64,000 nucleotides of DNA from Anaerolineales bacterium (lineage in GTDB: Bacteria; Chloroflexota; Anaerolineae; Anaerolineales; Villigracilaceae), in assembly GCA_030583905.1 (NCBI GenBank), contig CP129481.1:3564136-3628135 (forward strand). Direction: 5' to 3'. The notes under the pieces were generated by a model. The model worked only from the letters and a program-made list of their open reading frames with translations. It made no database searches and was not told where the DNA came from. Each line of letters starts with the position of its first letter. Position 1 is the first letter of the stretch. The position numbers were made by a program, and so were the translations under genes. This document shows positions 1 through 8,739 of the stretch, in pieces.

Positions 1-33
1 GATGCGGGAGGTGATGGATGTGAATTGAGCCAT
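1..33 (-). CDS. leuD: 3-isopropylmalate dehydratase small subunit, N-terminal fragment
   Basis: Only the first 11 codons lie in the window (MAQFTSITSRI); the gene runs off the left edge. The fragment fits the usual LeuD beginning, where a short stretch of the form F-T-x-x-T/S-x-R precedes the first strand, and it lies directly downstream of leuC on the same strand, where leuD is expected. LeuD would pair with LeuC to isomerise 2-isopropylmalate to 3-isopropylmalate. The call depends on position and 11 residues, so it is an inference. Confidence 0.6.
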   Translation of the reverse strand, partial: MAQFTSITSRI

Positions 34-40
34 GGGTAGG

Positions 41-73
41 TTCCAAGTTTCAGGTGTCAGGTTTCAGGTTGAA
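41..73. repeat. Short low-complexity intergenic repeat (TTTCAGGTGTCAGG type)
   Basis: The leuC-leuD gap contains alternating TTTCAGGT/GTCAGGTT units. The complementary form, core ACCTGACACCTGAAACT, recurs inside the E2 coding sequence around 62122-62145, so this is a dispersed simple repeat rather than a chance run. Confidence 0.6.
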
Positions 74-111
74 AAACGATATTGGATAATAGATATTTGA
101 ATATCGAATTA

Positions 112-1518
112 TCAATTACCGATTATTGTTCTTGGGTCAGTAACAACGCCATGGATTGCAGTTGCGGCGGCAGTGACGGGGCTGGCAAGGAAGGTGCGTC
201 CGCCTTTGCCCTGACGCCCTTCAAAGTTGCGGTTGCTGGTGGAGATGGCATATTGACCGGGTTGTAATTGATCGCCATTCATCGCAATGCACATACTGCA
301 TCCCGCTTCGCGCCATTCGGCGCCTGCTTCTTTAAAGACCTTATCCAAGCCTTCCTGCTCGGCTTGCTTTTTCACATCCTGTGAACCGGGGACGACCATC
401 ACGCGCAAGCCGTCGGCGACTTTCCTATCTTTCAAGATGGAAGCAGCGAGGCGCAAGTCTGAGATACGGGAGTTGGTGCAGGAGCCGATGAAAACCACAT
501 CCACTTTTTGACCGAGCAGCGATTGACCGGGTTGGAGTCCCATGTAGGTCATGGCTTTTTCAAAAGCGATTTTTTGCGAGGCTTCGGTGAATGCGTCGAC
601 GGTAGGGATTCGGTCAGTGATTCTCATGCCCATGCCGGGATTTGTCCCGTATGTGATCATCGGTTCGAGGTCTGCGGCGTTGAGCGTAATGGACTTGTCG
701 TAGGTTGCGCCTGCGTCACTTGGCAACATGCGCCATTTGGCAACGGCTTTATCCCATTCTTCACCTTTCGGTGCGAATTCGCGTCCGTGTAAATATTCAA
801 AGGTGGTGTCATCTGGAGCGATCATGCCCGCACGCGCGCCGCCTTCAATCGACATGTTGCAGATGGTCATGCGCTGTTCCATCGTCAGCCCGCGGATGGC
901 TTCGCCCGTGTATTCGAAGACATGTCCCGTCCCGCCGCTTGTGCTAATTTTTGCGATCAGCGCGAGGATGATGTCTTTGGAAGAAACACCATGACCGAGT
1001 TTGCCGTCCACGCGGACTTCGTAGGTCTTCGGTTTCTTCTGCAAGAGACATTGCGCGGCGAGGACATGTTCCACTTCGCTGGTACCAATGCCGAAAGCCA
1101 GTGCGCCAAACGCGCCATGTGTGGCGGTGTGACTGTCACCGCAGACGATGGTCATGCCGGGTTGGGTGCGCCCAAGTTCAGGACCGATGACATGCACAAT
1201 GCCACGGTGCGGACTATCCATGCCATGCAATTCGATGCCGAAATCCGCGGTGTTCTGCTCGAGCATCTTGATCTGAGCCGCCGCCATTGCATCAGAAATG
1301 GGAACATTTATCGGCGTGGTCGGAATCGAATGATCCATCGTCGCCAGTGTTTTATCGGGGCGGCGGACTTTCAATCCGCGCTGGCGCAGCCCCGTGAAAG
1401 CCTGCGGCGAGGTCACTTCATGCACGAGGTGCAGGTCAATGTAGAGGATGGCGGGAGCATCGGGCTGTTCGGCAACCACGTGCGCATCCCATATTTTTTG
1501 GAAGAGTGTTTTTTGCAT
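112..1518 (-). CDS. leuC: 3-isopropylmalate dehydratase large subunit
   Basis: Aconitase-family protein of about 468 residues, the normal LeuC length. It begins [14 protein letters not shown], as LeuC proteins do. The [10 protein letters not shown] segment supplies one cluster cysteine and the late CSMC motif the other two ligands of the [4Fe-4S] cluster; [10 protein letters not shown] near the C terminus is a substrate-binding signature. With LeuD it isomerises 2-isopropylmalate in leucine synthesis. It is sixth in the ilvD-ilvB-ilvN-ilvC-leuA-leuC-leuD order. I chose the ATG at 1518; an in-frame TTG two codons upstream (1524) is better spaced from a GGAG and cannot be excluded. Confidence 0.96.
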   Translation of the reverse strand: MQKTLFQKIWDAHVVAEQPDAPAILYIDLHLVHEVTSPQAFTGLRQRGLKVRRPDKTLATMDHSIPTTPINVPISDAMAAAQIKMLEQNTADFGIELHGMDSPHRGIVHVIGPELGRTQPGMTIVCGDSHTATHGAFGALAFGIGTSEVEHVLAAQCLLQKKPKTYEVRVDGKLGHGVSSKDIILALIAKISTSGGTGHVFEYTGEAIRGLTMEQRMTICNMSIEGGARAGMIAPDDTTFEYLHGREFAPKGEEWDKAVAKWRMLPSDAGATYDKSITLNAADLEPMITYGTNPGMGMRITDRIPTVDAFTEASQKIAFEKAMTYMGLQPGQSLLGQKVDVVFIGSCTNSRISDLRLAASILKDRKVADGLRVMVVPGSQDVKKQAEQEGLDKVFKEAGAEWREAGCSMCIAMNGDQLQPGQYAISTSNRNFEGRQGKGGRTFLASPVTAAATAIHGVVTDPRTIIGN

Positions 1519-1552
1519 GGACAAATTTCTAATCTCCAGTCTCTAATGATCT

Positions 1553-3187
1553 TTACCCCAGCATCACGCCAAAATCATGGACTTCGTGTTCATGACGCTC
1601 GGTCTGCGCGATGATGAGTTTGTTCAGCGCGTTGATATACGCCTTGGCGCTGGCGACAATAATATCAGTATCCGCGCCGTGACCGCCGTACACACGCGGA
1701 TATTCCATCTCGCTCTGCGCGTCCATCGTGGTGTGACCGTTCCTCCCCTGAATCCGCACGGTCACTTCACCAAGCGCGTCGATGCCTTCGGTGATGGCAT
1801 GAACGTTGAACTCCAGCAGTTTATTCGGCACATTGACAATGGCGCGGATCGCCTGATACGTCGCATCCACAGGACCCGAACCCATCGCCGCGTGCGTGTG
1901 GACAACGCCGTCAGGTCCGCGCAAACGGACAGTGGCAGTCGGCATGCCCATCGTCCCGCATGTGACCTGCAATCCGTCCAGGATGTACACATCGCGCGGC
2001 TTGTAGAATTCATCTGCGATTACGGCTTCAAGGTCAAGGTCGGTAATAACCTTCTTGCGGTCTGCCAGATCCTTGAAACGAGCAAAGGCTTTATCCAGTT
2101 CCACTTCATCGAGCGAGTGACCCATCTCCGCAAGACGGTTGCGCAACGCGTGTCTGCCCGAATGTTTTCCCAACACCAGATTGGTCTGGTTGACGCCCAC
2201 ATCTTCGGGACGCATGATCTCATACGTGGTCTGGTGTTTCAACATACCATCCTGATGAATGCCCGCCTCATGTGCAAAAGCATTCGCACCGACGATGGCT
2301 TTGTTCGGCTGGACGACGATCCCCGTGTAATTGCTGACGAGTCTGGAAATGCGCGAGAGTTGCTGAGTTTCAATTCCAGTATCAAGCCCAAAGACAGGAT
2401 GACGCGTTTTCAATGTCATCACCACTTCTTCAAGCGAAGTATTCCCAGCGCGTTCACCGATCCCGTTGATGGTCACTTCCGCTTGGCGCGCACCCGCGCG
2501 GATGCCCGCCAGCGTGTTCGCAGTCGCCATGCCCAAGTCATCGTGGCAATGCACCGAGACGGTAATGCCTGCATGCATGCCTGGCGTATTCTCGATGATG
2601 CCCTTGATGAGCGTATAAAATTCATCGGGTGTGGTGTAGCCCACCGTGTCGGGGATGTTCAACGTGGTCGCGCCAGATTTGATTGCCTCACCCAAAACCA
2701 CGTATAAAAATTCAGGGTCAGAGCGTCCCGCATCTTCGGGCGAAAACTCCACATCATCGCACAGCGACTTCGCATACGCCACCATCTCACTCACGCGCTG
2801 CACCACCTCTTCGGGATCCATCTTCAACTTATGCTTCATGTGGATCGGCGACGTTGCAAGAAAGGTATGAATGCGCGGGTTCTTCGCGCCTTGGACGGCT
2901 TCCCACGCCTTGTTAATATCGGATTTATTCGCCCGCGCCAGCCCTGCGATGACGGGAATCTTCGCCTCATTCTCAGGGCTGGCTGGGTTGCCCACTTCAA
3001 CCGCTATTCGTCTGACGGCTTCCAGATCATCGGGCGATGCCGCAGGAAATCCCGCTTCGATAATATCCACGCCAAGCCGCGCCAGATTATGCGCCACTTC
3101 CAATTTCTCAGCCGATGTCATCGTCGCGCCGGGAGATTGCTCGCCATCGCGCAGGGTGGTGTCGAAGATTTTTACGTAATTGCTCAT
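1553..3187 (-). CDS. leuA: 2-isopropylmalate synthase
   Basis: 544-residue enzyme that condenses acetyl-CoA with 2-oxoisovalerate, the committed step to leucine. The N-terminal TIM barrel starts with [14 protein letters not shown]; the metal-binding HCHDDLGMA and the [10 protein letters not shown] loop follow. The last roughly 140 residues form the LeuA dimerisation/regulatory domain where leucine feedback normally acts. Length and domain order are normal. It lies between ilvC and leuC with a palindromic repeat in the gap to ilvC, and no separate promoter is obvious, so it is probably part of the ilv transcript. Confidence 0.97.
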   Translation of the reverse strand: MSNYVKIFDTTLRDGEQSPGATMTSAEKLEVAHNLARLGVDIIEAGFPAASPDDLEAVRRIAVEVGNPASPENEAKIPVIAGLARANKSDINKAWEAVQGAKNPRIHTFLATSPIHMKHKLKMDPEEVVQRVSEMVAYAKSLCDDVEFSPEDAGRSDPEFLYVVLGEAIKSGATTLNIPDTVGYTTPDEFYTLIKGIIENTPGMHAGITVSVHCHDDLGMATANTLAGIRAGARQAEVTINGIGERAGNTSLEEVVMTLKTRHPVFGLDTGIETQQLSRISRLVSNYTGIVVQPNKAIVGANAFAHEAGIHQDGMLKHQTTYEIMRPEDVGVNQTNLVLGKHSGRHALRNRLAEMGHSLDEVELDKAFARFKDLADRKKVITDLDLEAVIADEFYKPRDVYILDGLQVTCGTMGMPTATVRLRGPDGVVHTHAAMGSGPVDATYQAIRAIVNVPNKLLEFNVHAITEGIDALGEVTVRIQGRNGHTTMDAQSEMEYPRVYGGHGADTDIIVASAKAYINALNKLIIAQTERHEHEVHDFGVMLG

Positions 3188-3198
3188 ACTCTACTCCC

Positions 3199-3262
3199 GT
3201 AGGTCACGCTTACAGCGTGACTGAACTATTATTTCAAACGTCACGTTACAAACGTGACCTAC
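3199..3262. repeat. Palindromic intergenic repeat, GTAGGTCACG family, copy 1
   Basis: Ends are a perfect 10-bp inverted repeat, GTAGGTCACG (3199-3208) and CGTGACCTAC (3253-3262), with inner subpalindromes GTCACGCT/AGCGTGAC and GTCACGTT/AACGTGAC. A second copy is at 63586-63631. No coding content; fits a small non-autonomous palindromic element. Confidence 0.75.
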
Positions 3263-3268
3263 AATAAG

Positions 3269-4321
3269 CTACTTCTTCCAATTCTCTGGTCGCAGCGAAC
3301 GGACCGCCGCACCAGCGCGCCACATTTCCGAGTCGCGGATGGCGGCGAGTTCCACATCCAACTTCTCGCGGTAATCGGGCTGACTGTTGGCTTCGAGCGT
3401 GATGCGCGCTTCGTTGCCGCTCTTCACGCTTTGATACAAGTCACTGAATACTGGTGCAACTGCATCGCGGAATTTGTCCTTCCAATCGAGCGCGCCGCGC
3501 TGGGCAGTCGTCGAGCAGTTCGCGTACATCCAGTCCATGCCGTTCTCACCAACGAGACGAATAAGCGACTGCGTGAGCTCCTCCACAGTTTCATTGAACG
3601 CTTCACTCGGCGAATGTCCGTTCTTGCGCAGTTCGTTGTACTGCGCTTCCATCACGCCTGCCAACGCGCCCATCAACACGCCGCGTTCACCTGTGAGATC
3701 GGAATACACTTCCTTTTCAAACGTTGTCGGGAAGAGATAGCCCGCTCCAATGGCAATGCCCAATGCAATCGTGCGATCCTTCGCCTTGCCCGTCGCATCC
3801 TGATGGACTGCAAAACTGGCATTGATGCCCGAGCCTTCGAGGAAGTTCGCCCTCACACTGCGACCCGATCCCTTGGGGGCAACCAGCGCCACGTCCACGT
3901 GCGGAGGCGGAAGCACACCCGTATCACCCTTGAATGTGACAGAAAATCCGTGCGAGAAGTACAGCATGTCGCCTTCGTTCAAACATTCCACGATTCTTGA
4001 CCATTGCGAACGTTGTCCTGCATCCGAAAGCAGGTATTGAACGACCGTTCCTTTTTCAGCGGCTTCTTCCACAGAGAACAAGGTCTCGCCCGGAACCCAG
4101 CCGTCTGTTACCGCCTTATCCCAATTCTTCGTCCCTGCACGCTGACCGATGATGACCTTGATGCCGTTATCGCGCATGTTCATCGCCTGCGCGGGTCCCT
4201 GCACGCCGTAGCCCAGCACCGCCACCACTTCATCTTTCAATACTTCACGAGCCTTCCCCAAAGGAAACTCGTCGCGGGTGATGACTTCCTCCACCGTACC
4301 GCCAAAATCGATCTTTGCCAT
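3269..4321 (-). CDS. ilvC: Ketol-acid reductoisomerase, fungal Ilv5-like type
   Basis: 350-residue NADPH-dependent enzyme converting acetolactate and acetohydroxybutyrate to dihydroxy acids in Val/Ile synthesis. The nucleotide-binding glycine loop is GYGVQGPAQ instead of the common bacterial GYGSQGHA. Segments such as DGWVPG, LYFSHGFS, LVAPKGSGR, ENGHSPSEAFNETVEE-like text, CSTTAQRGALDW and the tail SQPDYREKL...LRPEN recall yeast mitochondrial Ilv5 more than E. coli IlvC. The start is set by MAKIDFGGTVEEV with AGGAGA just upstream; the open frame extends further 5' only because a palindromic repeat there is open (it would add the typical repeat translation LRRSAPRNDI). Confidence 0.96.
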   Translation of the reverse strand: MAKIDFGGTVEEVITRDEFPLGKAREVLKDEVVAVLGYGVQGPAQAMNMRDNGIKVIIGQRAGTKNWDKAVTDGWVPGETLFSVEEAAEKGTVVQYLLSDAGQRSQWSRIVECLNEGDMLYFSHGFSVTFKGDTGVLPPPHVDVALVAPKGSGRSVRANFLEGSGINASFAVHQDATGKAKDRTIALGIAIGAGYLFPTTFEKEVYSDLTGERGVLMGALAGVMEAQYNELRKNGHSPSEAFNETVEELTQSLIRLVGENGMDWMYANCSTTAQRGALDWKDKFRDAVAPVFSDLYQSVKSGNEARITLEANSQPDYREKLDVELAAIRDSEMWRAGAAVRSLRPENWKK

Positions 4322-4345
4322 GATTGCTTTTCTCCTATAGTTTGA

Positions 4346-4452
4346 TATGTCATTGCGAGGAGCAGAGCGACGAAGCAATCTCCTCGCATATGAAATTATT
4401 GTTTGATATTTTCCATGAGATTGCTTCGGGCTAACGCCCTCGCAATGACATA
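4346..4452. repeat. Palindromic repeat, GTCATTGCGAGG / GAAGCAATCTCC family, copy 1
   Basis: Fills the ilvN-ilvC gap. Outer arms TATGTCATTGCGAGG and CCTCGCAATGACATA are perfect 15-bp inverted repeats; inner arms GAAGCAATCTC/GAGATTGCTTC are also inverted. Related copies lie at 41376-41463 and, more diverged, at 55093-55181. Within the operon it could form a long RNA hairpin that protects or splits the transcript (inference). Confidence 0.85.
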
Positions 4453-4457
4453 GTTAA

Positions 4458-5018
4458 TTACGGCATCATCTCCGCCATATCCATCACATCTTCGTAGCGG
4501 CGACTCTCCATGCCGGGCATACGCCGCACGCCGTCGTGGACTCCGCGTGTCATCGAGATCTGTCCCGTGCGCACCATTTCCACAATGCCGATGGGACGCA
4601 GCAACTCGATCATGCCTTCGATCTTGTCCTCCGTGCCAGTGATTTCCACAACGACCGAATCAGGCGCCACGTCCACGATGCGGGCGCGGAAGATTTCCGC
4701 CAGCCCATTGACCTCAGCACGGCGTTCAGGACCAACGCGCACTTTGATGAGCGCCAAATCACGCGCCACCACAGGCTGATGCGTCACATCCTGCACATCG
4801 ATCACATTGACCAGTTTATACAGGTTCGCTTCGATGCGATGCGCATCCACATCCCCATTCGGGCAATCCACCACCACGGTCATGCGCGAGACCTCGGGGT
4901 TTTCCGTCCGCCCGACCGCCAGCGATTCAATATTGAAATTGCGGCGGCGAAACAAAGACGCCACACGGTTCAACACACCGGGTTTATTTTCAACTAGTGC
5001 TATAAATGTATAATTCAT
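4458..5018 (-). CDS. ilvN: Acetolactate synthase small (regulatory) subunit
   Basis: 186-residue subunit. The N-terminal ACT domain begins YTFIALVENKPGVLNRVASLF, with the ENxPGVL ligand loop typical of valine-binding IlvN/IlvH, and a second domain with the RGVHD-type segment follows. It stimulates the catalytic IlvB subunit and normally confers valine feedback. The size is that of the longer IlvH-like form (about 160-185). It follows ilvB by 43 bp and is co-directional with it. The start has an AGAAAGAA purine stretch upstream. Confidence 0.96.
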   Translation of the reverse strand: MNYTFIALVENKPGVLNRVASLFRRRNFNIESLAVGRTENPEVSRMTVVVDCPNGDVDAHRIEANLYKLVNVIDVQDVTHQPVVARDLALIKVRVGPERRAEVNGLAEIFRARIVDVAPDSVVVEITGTEDKIEGMIELLRPIGIVEMVRTGQISMTRGVHDGVRRMPGMESRRYEDVMDMAEMMP

Positions 5019-5061
5019 TCTTTCTCCTTCTTATGGAGTGCGGGAGCTTGCTCCTGCAAAT

Positions 5062-6747
5062 TTATGCCTTCACTGGACGACGGATCATCTCATGCAGCGC
5101 CGCCCCCGCGGGAACCATTGGATAGACCGCATCTTCCATCTCCACGCGGAATTCCAACACGGTGGGACCTTTGATGCTGCGTGCCCACTCAATCGCTTCA
5201 TTGACTTCCTCACGCTTGGTGACACGCTTCGCGGGGACTCCATGCGCCTCTGCCAGTTTCACAAAATCAGGCGCAAGCATGTTCACCGCGGAATAACGCT
5301 TCTCGAAGAAGAACTCCTGCCACTGACGCACCATGCCGAGGAAACTATTGTTCATGATGGCAACCTTCACATTCGCGCCTTCCTGAACCGCCGTGGTCAA
5401 CTCCGCCGCCGTCATCTGAAAACCGCCGTCACCAGCCACCGCCCAAATCTCCTGGTCTTTCGCCGCGAACCACGCACCAATCGCGGAGGGCAGACCAAAG
5501 CCCATCGTCCCCGCACCGCCCGAAGTGATCCAGCGGTTCGGCTTCTCCAGTTGATAGTATTGCGCCGTCCACATCTGGTGCTGACCGACATCCGTCGTCA
5601 CGATCGCGCCGCCGCCCGTCGCCTTCCAAATATCCGCGATGAGATGCGCCACATATAGCCTGCCATCCTCCTCCCAGTTCATGATCGAGCGTGTGTCGGC
5701 TTCGTTTTTCCAGCCGTTGATTTCCTGCTTCCATTCGTCATGGTCGTATTCATCCACCAAGGGAATTAAATCCGCCACCACGGTTTTCACATCGCCGACA
5801 AGCGGCACATCCACGAACACGTTCTTATGCACCTCAGACGGGTCAATTTCGATATGGATTTTCTTCGCCTTCGGCGCATAGGTCTTCAATGTACCCGTCA
5901 CGCGGTCATCGAAGCGCATCCCAAAAGCAAGAATTAAATCCGAGTTTTGAATCGCCAGATTCGTGTATGCTTCGCCATGCATACCCATCATCCCCAAACT
6001 CAGTTCATGCGAAGCAGGGAAAGCACCTAAGCCTAACAGTGTGCTTGCCACAGGAGTCTGCGTCTTGACCGCAAACTGCATCAACTCCTCTTCCGCATTC
6101 GACATGATCACACCATGTCCGCACAGGATGATCGGTTTCTTCGCCTTTTCGATCAACGCAACGGCATCATCCAGCAGGTTGCGCGGCGAACGTGTCACAG
6201 GCTGGTAACCCGGCAGTTTCACTTCTTCGGGATACGCAAACTCGCAAGATTCCACTTGCGCGTTCTTGCAAATGTCTATCAATACAGGTCCCGGTCTTCC
6301 GCTTTTGGCAATGTAAAACGCCTCGCGGATGGTCTCCGCGATCTCTTCGGCGCGGGTCACCAGATAGTTGTGCTTGGTGATGGGCAATGTGATACCCGTC
6401 ACATCGGTTTCCTGAAACGCATCCCCGCCGATCAAATGCGCAGCGACTTGTCCCGTAATGAATACGACAGGAACCGAATCCATCATCGCCGTGGCAATGC
6501 CCGTCACAAGATTCGTCGCACCCGGTCCTGATGTCGCCATCGCCACACCAACCTTCCCCGAAGCGCGTGCGTACCCATCCGCCATGTGCGCGCCACCCTG
6601 CTCATGCCGCACCAACACATGATGGACGGGATAATTCAACATCGCATCATAGATCGGCATATTCGCCCCGCCCGGGTAACCGAAGACCACTTCCACGCCT
6701 TCGCGCACCAGACATTCCCAAACAATTTCTGCACCTTTTAGTTTCAT
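5062..6747 (-). CDS. ilvB: Acetolactate synthase large (catalytic) subunit
   Basis: 561-residue ThDP enzyme making 2-acetolactate or 2-aceto-2-hydroxybutyrate. N-terminal PYR domain with the conserved FGYPGGANMPIYDA and catalytic glutamate region RHEQGGAHMADGYAR, central FAD/TPP domain, C-terminal ThDP domain with GDGGFQMTAAEL and IMNNSFLGMVRQWQ. All landmarks of a biosynthetic AHAS are present. The start (MKLKGAEIVWECL) follows AGGAGCGAGA; a longer open frame upstream overlaps ilvD and has no conserved content. It follows ilvD by 20 bp, so the two are surely co-transcribed. Confidence 0.97.
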   Translation of the reverse strand: MKLKGAEIVWECLVREGVEVVFGYPGGANMPIYDAMLNYPVHHVLVRHEQGGAHMADGYARASGKVGVAMATSGPGATNLVTGIATAMMDSVPVVFITGQVAAHLIGGDAFQETDVTGITLPITKHNYLVTRAEEIAETIREAFYIAKSGRPGPVLIDICKNAQVESCEFAYPEEVKLPGYQPVTRSPRNLLDDAVALIEKAKKPIILCGHGVIMSNAEEELMQFAVKTQTPVASTLLGLGAFPASHELSLGMMGMHGEAYTNLAIQNSDLILAFGMRFDDRVTGTLKTYAPKAKKIHIEIDPSEVHKNVFVDVPLVGDVKTVVADLIPLVDEYDHDEWKQEINGWKNEADTRSIMNWEEDGRLYVAHLIADIWKATGGGAIVTTDVGQHQMWTAQYYQLEKPNRWITSGGAGTMGFGLPSAIGAWFAAKDQEIWAVAGDGGFQMTAAELTTAVQEGANVKVAIMNNSFLGMVRQWQEFFFEKRYSAVNMLAPDFVKLAEAHGVPAKRVTKREEVNEAIEWARSIKGPTVLEFRVEMEDAVYPMVPAGAALHEMIRRPVKA

Positions 6748-6767
6748 TCTCGCTCCTCGCAATAACG

Positions 6768-8435
6768 TTATACTTCCAACACCGCACCCGTATCCGCACT
6801 GGTGACAAAATGCGAATACCGCTTCAGCCACTTGGATGTGACCTTCGACTCAAACTTCGGCAGCGCATCCAGCCGACTCTGAATCTCCGCCTCGCTTAAC
6901 TTGACGTTCAGGCTGCGTGCCACTAGGTCAATTTGGACGATGTCCCCAGCCTTGAGCGCCGCAATCGGACCACGCGCCGCCGCTTCGGGTGAGACATGCC
7001 CAATGCACGCGCCGCGCGTCCCGCCGCTGAAACGTCCATCGGTGATGAGCGCCACCTTGTCGCCCAATCCCTGCCCCATGATCGCGGACGTGGGCGAGAG
7101 CATTTCCTGCATCCCCGGTCCACCTTTGGGACCTTCATAGCGAACCACAACACAATCGCCAGCCTTGACCTTGCCCGCAAGGATTCCCGCCATCGCATCA
7201 TCCTGCGACTCGAAGATCACAGCCGGACCTTCAAACTTCATCATTGCATCGCTCACACCGCCGACTTTCACCACGGCTCCATTCGGCGCGAGATTGCCAA
7301 ACAAAATGGACAACCCTCCGCGCTTGGAGTGCGCGTTTTCATACCGTCGGATCACTTCCTCATCTTTGATCTCTAAATCTTGAATCGATTCCCCCAATGT
7401 ATTTCCAGTGACCGTGATACGGTCTAAATGCAACATGCCCGTCCCCCGTTGCACTTCGTTCAAGATCGCCGGGATGCCACCCGCGCGATGCACATCTTCC
7501 ATGTGCCATTTGCCAGCCGGGCTCACCTTGCAGATATGCGGTACTTTATCAGCCACGGCATTGATGCGCGTCAGCGGATAGTCCACACCGGCTTCGTTCG
7601 CCAACGCCAGCGTATGCAGCACAGTATTCGACGAGCCGCCCATCGCCATATCCAATGCAAAAGCATCGTCAATGGCATCGGCGGTGACGATGTCTCTGGG
7701 TTTGATGTCGCGTTCGATCAAGGTCATGATCTGCGCCGCAGCCCTACGCGCCAAATCCTCACGCTCGGGCGTCTTCGCCAATGCCGAGCCGTTGAACGGT
7801 AGCGCCAACCCCAACACCTCCATCAAACAGTTCATCGAGTTGGCAGTAAACATCCCGGAGCAAGAGCCGCAGGAAGGGCAAGCAAACTTCTCCAGCAGAG
7901 TGAGGCGTTTTTCGTCGATCTTGCCCGCTGAATATGCGCCGACTCCCTCAAAGACGGAGATCAAGTCGAGCACTTCACCATCTGGGGTCATGCCTGCTTT
8001 CATCGCGCCACCAGAAACGAAGATGGTCGGCACGTTGACGCGCATTGCGGCGAGCAGCATTCCCGGCACGATCTTGTCACAGTTCGGGATGCAAACCATG
8101 GCGTCGAATCTATGGGCTTCGATCATGGTCTCGACACAGTCAGCAATTAATTCGCGGGAAGGAAGCGAGTACTTCATCCCCATGTGACCCATCGCAATGC
8201 CATCATCCACTCCGATGGTATTGAACTCGAACGGCACACATCCCGCCGCGCGGACAGCATCCTTCACCAACTTGCCGAACTCCTGCAAATGCACGTGACC
8301 AGGCACTACATCCACATACGAGTTGACGATGGCGACGAAAGGCTTGTTGAAATCATCGTCCTGCAAGCCCGTCGCGCGCAGCAACGCGCGGTGCGGGGCT
8401 TTATCGAAACCCTTTTTGACTGTATCGGATCGCAT
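6768..8435 (-). CDS. ilvD: Dihydroxy-acid dehydratase
   Basis: 555-residue IlvD/Edd-family dehydratase producing the 2-oxo acids of Val and Ile. Cluster cysteines are visible in [13 protein letters not shown] and [37 protein letters not shown] is the family signature near the C terminus. First structural gene of the operon, preceded by AAAGGAGTCGT and by the leader peptide and terminator described separately. With ilvD first, attenuation at 8474-8507 would control the whole ilv-leu set. Confidence 0.97.
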   Translation of the reverse strand: MRSDTVKKGFDKAPHRALLRATGLQDDDFNKPFVAIVNSYVDVVPGHVHLQEFGKLVKDAVRAAGCVPFEFNTIGVDDGIAMGHMGMKYSLPSRELIADCVETMIEAHRFDAMVCIPNCDKIVPGMLLAAMRVNVPTIFVSGGAMKAGMTPDGEVLDLISVFEGVGAYSAGKIDEKRLTLLEKFACPSCGSCSGMFTANSMNCLMEVLGLALPFNGSALAKTPEREDLARRAAAQIMTLIERDIKPRDIVTADAIDDAFALDMAMGGSSNTVLHTLALANEAGVDYPLTRINAVADKVPHICKVSPAGKWHMEDVHRAGGIPAILNEVQRGTGMLHLDRITVTGNTLGESIQDLEIKDEEVIRRYENAHSKRGGLSILFGNLAPNGAVVKVGGVSDAMMKFEGPAVIFESQDDAMAGILAGKVKAGDCVVVRYEGPKGGPGMQEMLSPTSAIMGQGLGDKVALITDGRFSGGTRGACIGHVSPEAAARGPIAALKAGDIVQIDLVARSLNVKLSEAEIQSRLDALPKFESKVTSKWLKRYSHFVTSADTGAVLEV

Positions 8436-8473
8436 ACGACTCCTTTAAAACCTGACAGGTCTGGCTAGCAAGT

Positions 8474-8507
8474 AACAAAAAAAGCCGCCCATGGTTAGGG
8501 CGGCTTT
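8474..8507 (-). terminator. Attenuator terminator upstream of ilvD
   Basis: On the minus strand a perfect 10-bp stem AAAGCCGCCC / GGGCGGCTTT (8507-8498 and 8490-8481) with a 7-nt loop is followed by a run of Ts. It starts 22 nt after the leader-peptide stop and lies just before ilvD, so termination here would shut off the operon. The 5' arm and loop (8493-8504) can instead pair with 8551-8562. Confidence 0.9.
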
Positions 8508-8562
8508 TGCACTTACTTAAGGTGTGTACTACTTTTTCACTCTCACCGTTGCCATCCTAACC
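8493..8562 (-). promoter_or_regulatory. ilv antiterminator pairing (8551-8562 with 8493-8504)
   Basis: In the minus-strand RNA, GGUUAGGAUGGC (8562-8551), inside the leader ORF, can pair with GCCGCCCUAACC (8504-8493), which includes the terminator 5' arm and loop: 10 Watson-Crick pairs, one GU and one mismatch in 12. Another hairpin, 7 bp with loop AUUAUU, sits over the Ile/Leu codons. This is the alternative-structure layout of a ribosome-stalling attenuator. Confidence 0.75.
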
Positions 8563-8633
8563 GAAAACAGATCCTTAATAATAAGGACCGCAAGGACGAC
8601 AATAATAAGGGAGAGGGAGAAAATCGCATTCAT
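8529..8633 (-). CDS. Ile/Leu/Val-rich leader peptide of the ilv-leu operon
   Basis: 34-codon ORF beginning MNAIFSLSLIIVVLAVLII and ending ATVRVKK. In residues 4-19 there are 12 Ile, Val or Leu codons, including runs Ile-Ile-Val-Val-Leu and Val-Leu-Ile-Ile. It lies between a strong promoter and an intrinsic terminator in front of ilvD, the position and composition of IlvL-type leaders. Ribosome stalling on these codons when branched-chain aminoacyl-tRNAs are scarce would free 8551-8562 for antitermination. No clear Shine-Dalgarno is visible; the predicted 5' UTR is only about 15 nt. A second overlapping ATG (8629) opens a Leu-rich 24-codon frame, which is less convincing. Confidence 0.82.
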   Translation of the reverse strand: MNAIFSLSLIIVVLAVLIIKDLFSVRMATVRVKK

Positions 8634-8654
8634 TGGCTGTAGATATTTCGCCCG

Positions 8655-8682
8655 ATTATAGGCGGAATCGGAAATCCGTCAA
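8655..8682 (-). promoter_or_regulatory. Sigma-70-type promoter of the ilv-leu operon
   Basis: On the minus strand TTGACG, 16 bp, TATAAT. Predicted transcription start near 8648, about 15 nt before the leader-peptide ATG at 8633. Confidence 0.85.
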
Positions 8683-8739
8683 GACCTTGTTTTCCGATTC
8701 GGTCATACACGATCAATCACCTGCCCACTTGCAATTGGA

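Noticed and set aside
1577..2707. 376-codon open frame on the plus strand opposite leuA
   Set aside because: leuA on the minus strand is fully conserved; the plus-strand translation has no recognisable domain.
4322..4378. N-terminal extension of ilvC (LRRSAPRNDI)
   Set aside because: It is only the translation of the palindromic repeat at 4346-4452; the conserved start with AGGAGA is at 4321.
8527..8629. Leu-rich alternative leader frame starting at ATG 8629
   Set aside because: It lacks Ile and Val runs, and its stop position fits the attenuator geometry less well than the frame from 8633.
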